A stretch of 7,889 bases of DNA, taken from contig DATJJR010000073.1 of the NCBI GenBank assembly GCA_035492055.1, forward strand, positions 1 through 7,889, read 5' to 3'. This DNA is from Ga0074130 sp035492055. Its GTDB lineage: Bacteria; Pseudomonadota; Gammaproteobacteria; Burkholderiales; Rhodocyclaceae. Each line of letters starts with the position of its first letter. The first letter of the stretch is position 1. Under the pieces are notes generated by a model that saw nothing but the letters and a program-made list of their open reading frames with translations, was not told the origin of the DNA and did not search any database. Below, one piece after another: positions 1 to 6,037 of this stretch. A program made the translations under genes and the position numbers.

Positions 1-110
1 GTGTGGCCGGATTCGTCGAGCGCATCGTGTAGTACGGAAAGATTCTCCGGTACATCGTCGACGATGAGCACGAGGTCGGACTTGAGGCGATCGAGGCTAG
101 ACGGTTTCAT
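1..110 (-). CDS. Response regulator, N-terminal fragment (runs off left edge)
   Basis: Only the first 36 codons are in the window. They read MKPSSLDRLKSD and then LVLIVDDVPENLSVL. This is the first beta strand of a receiver domain followed by the acidic Asp-Asp pair (residues 18-19) that binds magnesium next to the phosphorylation site. The rest of the receiver and any output domain lie beyond the edge, so the effector type (for example a DNA-binding domain) cannot be stated. The start codon overlaps the end of the upstream sensor kinase gene by 14 bases, and a good ribosome binding site lies 4 bases before it. This arrangement usually means translational coupling and a cognate pair. The partner is therefore inferred to be the NCS1-type hybrid kinase. 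The receiver assignment is secure for the visible part. Confidence 0.85.
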   Translation of the reverse strand, partial: MKPSSLDRLKSDLVLIVDDVPENLSVLHDALDESGH

Positions 111-3100
111 GGAGTCCCTTGCGCAAGAGGCCGACGATGGCTTCAAGCTGGAAGCGGCGTGCCAGTTCGCGCACGGTGTGGGTGAATTCCGCATGATCTG
201 GCGTCAGGCCTTCGATCTCGTCGAGCTTGCCGAGCAGGCCGCGGACGTAGCCGAGTTGGGCCAGTTCATGCAATGCATTCAGGTGTTCGGTCGGAGGATA
301 GCGGAGCGCCGTGGGTGCGGTGGGTTCCGGTGATACGTCCAGCGGTGTGGATATCGACGAGGTAGCAACTTCCAGCCAGTCAAGACCGAGCCGACGGCCT
401 GTCCATTCGAGTAGCTCATTGACATGCACAGGTTTGAGGAAGAAGTCGCTGCTCGGAATCTCGACATCATTTTCGAGACCCTTGTCGTAGGCGTTGGCGG
501 AAATGATGGCAATGTGCGCCGAGGACGCTTGTGCACTGCGGATCGTGCGGATCGTCTGCCAGCCATCGATACCGGGCATGGCGAGGTCCATGAAGATGAG
601 ATCAGGCTGAAAGTTCGGTAACAAGGCAAGACAAGCGTGACCAGATTCGGCCTGGGCAACTTCAAAGCCGAGTGGTTCAAGTACGCTGCAGAGAAATTCA
701 CGATCATCGCGTTCGTTGTCGACGACAAGAATGCGCTGCCGCCGTCCGGCATAACCGATACGTGCAGGCCGTGCTGTAGCAAGCGGGAGTTGTGATGCGG
801 AGACCTTGGGCAGAAACAGGCGAATGTGGAAGGTACTGCCCTGGCCGGGAACGCTGCTGAGGTTCATGGTGCCGCCCATGAGATCGGTCAACATGCGGCT
901 GATGGTGAGACCGAGGCCGGTGCCACCGGCGCCGACGATTTGGTTCGCTTCGCCGCGCTCGAAGGGCTCGAAGATTTGCTCGAGTTCTTTTTCTGAAATG
1001 CCCGGGCCGGTGTCTTCGATCTCGAAGCGTGCCATTTCACCGGCATAGCGGAGACGTAGGACGACATGCCCTTGCGAGGTAAATTTGATGGCATTGCCGA
1101 GTACGTTGAGCAATATCTGGCGCAGGCGTTTCTCGTCCGTCCGCACGGTCTGTGGAATTTCACCCTGTGCCTCGTAACGGAACTCCAGTCCCTTGTTGCG
1201 GGCCTGCAGTTCGAACATGCGCACGATCTGTTGGAGCAGATCATGAAAATCGACCGGCTTGACCTCAAGCCTGAGCTTGCCGCCTTCGATGCGTGCAATG
1301 TCGAGCGTGCCTTCGATGACGGAAAGCAGATGATCGCCGCTGCGGCGGATCACGTTTACGGCCTGGCGACGGTGCGGCGGAATCGAGTCGTCGCCATCGA
1401 GAATTTGCGCGTAACCAAGAATGCTGTTGAGTGGTGTGCGCAGCTCATGACTGATCGCGGTGATGTAACGACTTTTGGCCATGTTCGCCTGTTCGGCAAC
1501 GCGCGTGGCTTTTTGCAGTTGTTCGTCGGTCCGTTTGTGCGATTCGATTTCTTCCATCAGCAAATGTGTCTGGCGATTCGACTCTTCCTGCGCTACTTGC
1601 CGGCTCTTGCTCGTCAACACCAGCCACCAGGCGACGACTGCGGAAATCAATGCAAGCGTGGTGTAGGCATTGATGAAGCTCTGCCTTAAGTGTGAAAGCA
1701 GAACGTCCGCGTCATCGGGCAGCGATGAGGTTTCGTGAAAATAGAGAATGCCAAGCAGCAAGGCCAGCGCCGGCAAGATGGCTGCCATCAGCATCAGGTA
1801 ATGGCCAAGCCCGGTTTCAAGGTAGGGGCTGACGGAAGCCGGCAAGAGTTTGCGCAGGATCACCGACCATTGCGCGGACAGGCGCGCATGCGGCTTGCAG
1901 AGATCCTGGCAACGCGCATCCAGCGAACAACAAAGCGAGCAGATGTGGCCCTGATATGCCGGACACCAGGCCATGTCGTCGGCTTCGTATTTCTTCTCGC
2001 AAATGCAGCAGGCCGTTATGCCCTTGTGGTCGGCCTGTGGTGCGCGGGCGATGTAGTAGCGGCCCTTTGTGTACCACGCGATCAGCGGTGAAGTGATCAG
2101 TGCGGCCAGCATGGCGACGACGGAAGAAAAAGCTTCCAGTGTCGGGCCGAACACGCCGAAATACGCGGCGATCGACAGGCTGGAAGCAACCAGCAATGCG
2201 CCGACGCCGACCGGATTGATGTCGTACAAATGCGCACGGCGGAACTCGATGCCAGCGGGCGAAAGCCCCAGTGGCTTATTGATGATCAGGTCGGCGACTA
2301 CCGCCATCATCCAGGCGATCGCGATATTGGAATAGAGCCCCAGTACCTGCTTCAGCGCCTGGAACACGTTGAGCTCCATGAGAATCAGCGCGATCAGCGT
2401 GTTGAACACGACCCAGACGACTCGCCCCGGATGGCTGTGTGTCAATCGCGCAAAGAAATTCGACCAGGCGAGTGAGCCGGCGTAGGCGTTGGTGACGTTG
2501 ATCTTGAGTTGCGAGATTGTGACGAAAATTGCAGTGGCGGCCAGGGCAAGCCAGGTGCTATTGAATACGTAGCCGAACGCGACGAAATACATCTGGTTCG
2601 GATCAACGGCTTTTTCGATTGGCACCAGCGCATGAATTGCCAGCCAGGCGAGCATTGCGCCGCCAAGCATTTTGACCACACCAAAAATCACCCAGCCCGG
2701 CCCGCCCATGAGCATGCCGAAGAACCAGCGCTTGCGATTCTTCTGCGTCAATGCCGGCATGAAGCGCAGGTAGTCGGCCTGTTCGCCCATTTGTGTAATG
2801 AGCGCAATGCTGACGGTGAGCGCGGCGCCGAAGAAATGCAGATTGAAATGCGTACCCTGGCCGTTGCTGCCGCCATAGTCGATGAGGCCATCGACGATGC
2901 CCGGATTGCCGGCCAGCAGAAAGATGAAGGGCAGGGCCAGCATGATCAGCCAGATGGGCTGTGTCAGTGCCTGCAGGCGGGTGATTGCCGTCACGCCGTG
3001 TGTCACCAGTGGAATCACGGCCAGGGCACAGAGCAGATAGCCGAGCGCCGGCGGAATGCTGAAGAACATCTCCAGCGCATACGCCATGATGGCCGCTTCG

Positions 3101-3534
3101 AGCGCGAAGAAGATGAAGGTGAACGAGGCGTACACCAGTGACGTGATGGTGGAGCCGATGTAGCCAAAGCCGGCGCCGCGCGTGAGCAAATCCATGTCCA
3201 CGCCGTAGCGCGCCGCGTAATAACTGATCGGCAAACCGGTCAGGAAAATGATCAACCCGACCACGACGATGGCCCAGAAGGCATTGATGAAGCCGTAATT
3301 CACCAGCAAGGTTGCACCGACAGCTTCCAGAACCAGGAAGGAGGCTGCACCAAAAGCGGTATTTGCCACCTGGAATTCGGACCAGCGCCGGAAGCCGCGC
3401 GCCGTGAAACGCAGCGCGTAATCCTCCATGGTTTCGTTGACGACCCAGGTGTTGTAGTCGCGCCGAACCTTGACAACGCGCTGTGGCGCTTCATGTGTGT
3501 CGGATGCGGTGTTCTGTGTAATGACCGTGTTCAT
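97..3534 (-). CDS. NCS1-permease-fused hybrid sensor histidine kinase/response regulator
   Basis: This 1145-residue inner-membrane protein joins a transporter to a kinase. Residues about 45-495 form an NCS1 (nucleobase/hydantoin/allantoin) permease with about 12 membrane segments, including the family-like stretch INVTNAYAGSLAW near 345-357. A cluster of nine cysteines follows (509-546). Two further membrane helices (about 579-598 and 622-640) come next, then a coiled coil. The kinase part has the H box SHELRTPLN (His696), N box (about 810-818), G1 DTGPGI (841-846) and G2 GTGLGL (871-876). The receiver has Asp939, the phosphoacceptor Asp983 in FMDLAMPG, Ser1012 and Lys1034. A helical tail of about 60 residues ends the protein without a canonical HPt motif. 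Sensor kinases built on SSS-type transporters (CbrA) are known; here the module is NCS1. The ligand is unknown, and whether it still transports is unclear. The start is uncertain: in-frame ATG 3582 and TTG 3603 also exist and none has a clear Shine-Dalgarno. I chose 3534 because residue conservation would be expected to begin shortly after it (RRDYNTWV). Confidence 0.93.
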   Translation of the reverse strand: MNTVITQNTASDTHEAPQRVVKVRRDYNTWVVNETMEDYALRFTARGFRRWSEFQVANTAFGAASFLVLEAVGATLLVNYGFINAFWAIVVVGLIIFLTGLPISYYAARYGVDMDLLTRGAGFGYIGSTITSLVYASFTFIFFALEAAIMAYALEMFFSIPPALGYLLCALAVIPLVTHGVTAITRLQALTQPIWLIMLALPFIFLLAGNPGIVDGLIDYGGSNGQGTHFNLHFFGAALTVSIALITQMGEQADYLRFMPALTQKNRKRWFFGMLMGGPGWVIFGVVKMLGGAMLAWLAIHALVPIEKAVDPNQMYFVAFGYVFNSTWLALAATAIFVTISQLKINVTNAYAGSLAWSNFFARLTHSHPGRVVWVVFNTLIALILMELNVFQALKQVLGLYSNIAIAWMMAVVADLIINKPLGLSPAGIEFRRAHLYDINPVGVGALLVASSLSIAAYFGVFGPTLEAFSSVVAMLAALITSPLIAWYTKGRYYIARAPQADHKGITACCICEKKYEADDMAWCPAYQGHICSLCCSLDARCQDLCKPHARLSAQWSVILRKLLPASVSPYLETGLGHYLMLMAAILPALALLLGILYFHETSSLPDDADVLLSHLRQSFINAYTTLALISAVVAWWLVLTSKSRQVAQEESNRQTHLLMEEIESHKRTDEQLQKATRVAEQANMAKSRYITAISHELRTPLNSILGYAQILDGDDSIPPHRRQAVNVIRRSGDHLLSVIEGTLDIARIEGGKLRLEVKPVDFHDLLQQIVRMFELQARNKGLEFRYEAQGEIPQTVRTDEKRLRQILLNVLGNAIKFTSQGHVVLRLRYAGEMARFEIEDTGPGISEKELEQIFEPFERGEANQIVGAGGTGLGLTISRMLTDLMGGTMNLSSVPGQGSTFHIRLFLPKVSASQLPLATARPARIGYAGRRQRILVVDNERDDREFLCSVLEPLGFEVAQAESGHACLALLPNFQPDLIFMDLAMPGIDGWQTIRTIRSAQASSAHIAIISANAYDKGLENDVEIPSSDFFLKPVHVNELLEWTGRRLGLDWLEVATSSISTPLDVSPEPTAPTALRYPPTEHLNALHELAQLGYVRGLLGKLDEIEGLTPDHAEFTHTVRELARRFQLEAIVGLLRKGLHETV
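115..120 (-). promoter_or_regulatory. Ribosome binding site of the response regulator
   Basis: On the minus strand the sequence AAGGGA lies 4 bases before the ATG at 110, inside the last codons of the kinase gene. It supports the choice of that ATG and shows that the regulator is translated from the same message as the kinase. Confidence 0.6.
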
Positions 3535-3609
3535 GACGAAACGAATAGGGGAAATGCGTTTTGGCAGGGGGCCTGAAGCCATTAACTGGTAAGACAAAAG
3601 CAAGATTCG

Positions 3610-3627
3610 TGCATGTTTTCACGTGCA
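3610..3627. repeat. Short imperfect inverted repeat, possible operator
   Basis: The arms TGCATG and CGTGCA match at five of six positions around a 6-base spacer. The repeat lies just upstream of all candidate starts of the sensor kinase gene. Size and spacing would fit a dimeric regulator site, but repeats this short also arise by chance. Confidence 0.2.
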
Positions 3628-3674
3628 ATTCCTCACAAGATGTATCGATCATGTCTATGGCATTTGATGAGGCA

Positions 3675-3680
3675 TAAAAT
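3675..3680 (+). promoter_or_regulatory. Candidate -10 element for cfa
   Basis: TAAAAT matches the TATAAT consensus at five of six positions and lies about 80 bases before the cfa start. No good -35 hexamer is found 16-18 bases upstream. In E. coli, cfa has a stationary-phase (RpoS) promoter, which depends less on the -35 box, so a similar arrangement is possible. This is only a weak prediction. Confidence 0.2.
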
Positions 3681-3701
3681 GTTCGAGGAGCACGCACGAA
3701 A

Positions 3702-3752
3702 ATGCGTTGCCGGTTTTGCCTGGCTATGTTGCCGACCTGTTGCATTGCATGA
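3702..3752 (+). other. Possible 16-codon cysteine-rich leader ORF upstream of cfa
   Basis: An ATG at 3702 opens a frame reading MRCRFCLAMLPTCCIA and ending with TGA at 3750-3752. A strong Shine-Dalgarno-like GAGGAG (3685-3690) lies 11 bases before the ATG, somewhat farther than usual. The stop codon overlaps the GAGGG ribosome binding site of cfa, so translation of the leader could affect cfa initiation. Four of 16 residues are cysteine. It is too short to judge by coding statistics and could be chance. Confidence 0.22.
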
Positions 3753-3755
3753 GGG
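3751..3755 (+). promoter_or_regulatory. Ribosome binding site that decides the cfa start
   Basis: GAGGG ends directly before an ATG at 3756 and lies 6 bases before a second in-frame ATG at 3762. Normal spacing favours the second ATG, so cfa is called from 3762, two codons shorter than the longest reading. Confidence 0.6.
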
Positions 3756-3761
3756 ATGAAC

Positions 3762-4931
3762 ATGGGAAAAGCAGAGTCAATGGAGTCATTGAGGTCCACT
3801 CAGGGCGAGGAGCGCGAAGCGCCACGCATCCTGCTGGAATTGCTCGGCGATGCCGGGATCAGCATCAACGGCGATGCGCCGTGGGATTTCATCGTGCATG
3901 ACAGCGATGTCTGGCAGGAAATCCTGACGCATGGCTCGGTCGGGCTTGGCGAGGCGTATATGGATGGTCTCTGGGACAGTCCGCGTCTCGACGAATTCTT
4001 CACTCGCCTGTTGCGCATCGATGCCGATGAGCGCGTCAAGGGTTGGTCGCGCTTGCGCTTGATCGGTGAGGCGTTGCGCCATCGTTTTATCAATCGTCAG
4101 TCGGTGAGCCGTGCTTTCCAGGTTGGCGAGCAGCACTACGATCTCGGCAACGACGTGTTCGCTGCCATGCTCGACCCGACCATGGCGTATTCCTGCGGCT
4201 ACTGGGCTGCGGCTGACAATCTGAACGACGCGCAACTGGCCAAGTACGACCTGATTTGCCGCAAGCTGCAGCTCAAACCGGGTGAGCGTGTGCTCGAAAT
4301 CGGTTGCGGCTGGGGGGGCTTGGCGCATTACGCGGCCAAGCATTACGGCGTGCACATGCTCGGCATCACCGTTTCCAAAGAGCAGCAGGCGTTGGCACTG
4401 GAGCGGTGCGCCGGTTTGCCGGTTGAAATCGAGCTCATCGACTATCGCAGCCTTGAAGGCAGTTTCGACAAAGTCGTGTCGGTCGGCATGTTCGAGCACG
4501 TGGGCCCGAAAAACTATGCGACGTATTTCTCGACCGCACATCGTTTGCTGAAGGACGACGGCCTGTTCCTGCTGCACAGCATTGGCAATTACGCTGCCAG
4601 CAATGGCACTGATGCATGGATCGACAAATACATTTTTCCGAATGGACATTTGCCCTCAATGCGGGAAATTTCGGCATCGGTGGAAAATCTTTTCCTCGTT
4701 GAGGATTGGCACAATTTCGGCACCGATTACGACCGCACGTTGATGGCCTGGTGGCACAACTTCAACCATGCCTGGCCGCAACTCGAAGCCAAGTATGGTC
4801 AGCGTTTCCATCGCATGTGGAAGTATTACCTGATGTGCTGCGCGGGATTTTTCCGTTCGCGGCAAGGGCAGCTTTGGCAGATCGTGTTGAGCAAGCGTGA
4901 GCGGACTTCGGTGTATCGTTCGGTACGTTGA
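3762..4931 (+). CDS. cfa: Cyclopropane-fatty-acyl-phospholipid synthase
   Basis: The enzyme transfers a methylene group from S-adenosylmethionine to the double bond of unsaturated acyl chains in membrane phospholipids. It acts at the inner face of the membrane, typically as cells enter stationary phase or meet acid stress. The 389-residue product is close to E. coli Cfa (382) and aligns along its length from memory. The small N-terminal domain carries GSVGLGEAYMDGLW (about 58-71). The methyltransferase domain has the SAM-binding motif VLEIGCGWGG (177-186). Residues matching the E. coli active site are all present at a constant offset: Cys145 (YSCGYW), Glu245 (GMFEHVGP), His272 (FLLHSIG) and Tyr323 (GTDYD). 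The protein therefore looks intact and active. It is divergent from the sensor kinase and is followed after 18 bases by yigZ. No frameshift or truncation is seen. Confidence 0.96.
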   Translation: MGKAESMESLRSTQGEEREAPRILLELLGDAGISINGDAPWDFIVHDSDVWQEILTHGSVGLGEAYMDGLWDSPRLDEFFTRLLRIDADERVKGWSRLRLIGEALRHRFINRQSVSRAFQVGEQHYDLGNDVFAAMLDPTMAYSCGYWAAADNLNDAQLAKYDLICRKLQLKPGERVLEIGCGWGGLAHYAAKHYGVHMLGITVSKEQQALALERCAGLPVEIELIDYRSLEGSFDKVVSVGMFEHVGPKNYATYFSTAHRLLKDDGLFLLHSIGNYAASNGTDAWIDKYIFPNGHLPSMREISASVENLFLVEDWHNFGTDYDRTLMAWWHNFNHAWPQLEAKYGQRFHRMWKYYLMCCAGFFRSRQGQLWQIVLSKRERTSVYRSVR

Positions 4932-4949
4932 ACGTGTACGCCGTATCTC

Positions 4950-5540
4950 ATGCCGCAAACCATTGCCACACCGGCACATAGTGACCTGATCATCAAGAAA
5001 AGCCGCTTCATCGGTTGCGTGCAACCGGTGGCGAATCGTGCCGAAGCGCAAGCCATCGTTGCTGCGTTATGGACGCAACATCCGGGCGCGGCACACGTTT
5101 GCTGGGCTTTGCTGGCTGGCGGCCAATCGGCAGCGGTGGATGACGGCGAGCCCGGTGGTACTGCCGGCCGCCCCATGCTGGACGTCTTGCGGCATCAGGA
5201 TATGGACGGTGTGTTGGCCACCGTGGTGCGCTATTACGGTGGCGTGAAGCTGGGGGCGGGTGGTTTGGTGCGGGCTTATACCGATGCCGTCGCACAGGCA
5301 ATGCTTGGCGCTGCGAAGATTCCGATCATCAAACAACAGACCTTGCGATGCGCCGTACCGTATTCATTTGAAGGCTTGCTGCGCCGTGAAACGGAAGCGA
5401 TTGGCGCCAAGCTGCTCGACGTTTCACATGGCGATGCCGTTGAATTGTCGTTTTCCCTGCCGGAAAACAAGCGCGATGATTTTCTCTTCCGCTTGAATGA
5501 ACTGGGGCAAGGACAAATCGTTTGGTTGCCGGATACGTGA
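4950..5540 (+). CDS. yigZ: YigZ/IMPACT (UPF0029) family protein
   Basis: The 196-residue product has the two-domain plan of E. coli YigZ (204 residues). The N-terminal IMPACT domain contains KSRFIG (17-22), DDGEPGGTAG (64-73) and RYYGGVKLGAGGLVRAY (94-110), the family's glycine-rich signature. The C-terminal part (about 133-190) corresponds to the small ferredoxin-like DUF1949 domain. Eukaryotic IMPACT regulates translation through GCN1/GCN2; the bacterial role is not settled, so only the family is assigned. The cfa stop codon is in the same frame just upstream, which excludes a longer reading. The ATG at 4950 has no clear Shine-Dalgarno, so translation may depend on coupling to cfa, whose stop is 18 bases away. 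The gene ends 21 bases before the convergent PsiE-family gene, and no hairpin terminator is evident between them. Confidence 0.93.
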   Translation: MPQTIATPAHSDLIIKKSRFIGCVQPVANRAEAQAIVAALWTQHPGAAHVCWALLAGGQSAAVDDGEPGGTAGRPMLDVLRHQDMDGVLATVVRYYGGVKLGAGGLVRAYTDAVAQAMLGAAKIPIIKQQTLRCAVPYSFEGLLRRETEAIGAKLLDVSHGDAVELSFSLPENKRDDFLFRLNELGQGQIVWLPDT

Positions 5541-5561
5541 AACCACGCACCCGCAGGCGGA

Positions 5562-6014
5562 TCAGGCGCGTTTGTCGTTGTCCGAGCTGCTGACGATCTT
5601 GTGCAGGATGCCGACCACGAGCAGCGCTGCCAGAACCAGTGCGTAGTGTGTGATGTTGAAACTGTCGAGCTGGCCGTTTGACGTGGCGACCTGGACGGGT
5701 TCGACAATCAATTGCCGCAATAGGGTGATGATCGAGACCTCAATGAACACGATCAGATGGAACACGCCGCTCTGCACGTAGTTGATCTCGGCTGTGATCA
5801 GGCTCGACAAGGTCCAGACGATAAACAATGTGCCGAGTGCCTGCAGGAATCCGTGCGCCAGATTGCCCTGGTAGACAGAGTGAATGACGGCGATCGAGAA
5901 CTCCCACATCACCATCAGGCTGGCGATCACAAGCGCGAGCGACAGCAGCACGTGCAGGAACTGATTGAATTTTTTCAGTGCCTTGACCAGCGTTGTTTCG
6001 AAGGTATTGATCAC
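5562..6014 (-). CDS. psiE: PsiE-family (phosphate-starvation-inducible) membrane protein
   Basis: The 150-residue product is a small inner-membrane protein with four predicted helices at about 18-44, 53-73, 84-104 and 121-141, a short basic N-terminus and a charged C-terminus (SSSDNDKRA). Stretches such as MWEFSIAVIHSVYQG, INYVQSGVFHLIVFIEVS and LLRQLIVEP fit the PsiE family. E. coli psiE responds to phosphate starvation, but its biochemical role is unknown. The start is a GTG with a good ribosome binding site (GGAAAGA). It is the last gene of the minus-strand run, 23 bases after the deacetylase-like gene, so co-transcription is likely. No Pho box is evident in that short gap. Its fellow genes are not phosphate genes, so the family name should not be read as a function here. 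Confidence 0.85.
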   Translation of the reverse strand: MINTFETTLVKALKKFNQFLHVLLSLALVIASLMVMWEFSIAVIHSVYQGNLAHGFLQALGTLFIVWTLSSLITAEINYVQSGVFHLIVFIEVSIITLLRQLIVEPVQVATSNGQLDSFNITHYALVLAALLVVGILHKIVSSSDNDKRA

Positions 6015-6020
6015 AGCGCG

Positions 6021-6027
6021 TCTTTCC
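6021..6027 (-). promoter_or_regulatory. Ribosome binding site of the PsiE-family gene
   Basis: GGAAAGA on the minus strand lies 6 bases before the GTG at 6014. It supports that non-ATG start. It sits in the 23-base gap after the deacetylase-like gene. Confidence 0.6.
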
Positions 6028-6037
6028 GTGGATACGT

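Larger units (their letters stand above)
3535..3761. promoter_or_regulatory. Divergent intergenic region between the sensor kinase and cfa
   Basis: About 227 bases separate the two divergent starts, so promoters for both directions should lie here. I see no strong sigma70 -35/-10 pair on either strand and no convincing sigma54 -24/-12 element. Three weak signals are listed: a -10-like TAAAAT toward cfa (3675-3680), a possible short leader ORF (3702-3752), and an imperfect inverted repeat (3610-3627) with arms TGCATG and CGTGCA separated by 6 bases, one mismatch. If the kinase starts at 3582 or 3603 the region is correspondingly shorter. Confidence 0.6.

Noticed and set aside
1066..1689. A 207-codon plus-strand open frame opposite the kinase domain
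   Set aside because: It lies opposite intact H, N and dimerisation motifs of the kinase and has no family features.
2509..3141. A 210-codon plus-strand open frame inside the permease part of the kinase gene
   Set aside because: It is antisense to a clearly coding region, its translation is low in hydrophobic residues and rich in Gln/His/Glu with no recognisable domain, and such frames are common opposite GC-rich genes.
3535..3603. Longer kinase start at TTG 3603 or ATG 3582
   Set aside because: Not excluded, but neither has a Shine-Dalgarno. The extra residues add nothing recognisable, so the inner ATG at 3534 was preferred with low certainty.
3786..4649. A 287-codon minus-strand open frame opposite cfa
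   Set aside because: cfa on the plus strand has all catalytic residues and full-length similarity. The antisense translation shows no recognisable motif.
5541..5575. A terminator between the convergent yigZ and PsiE-family genes
   Set aside because: CCGCAGGCGG can form only a four-base stem with a two-base loop, and no T-tract follows on either strand.
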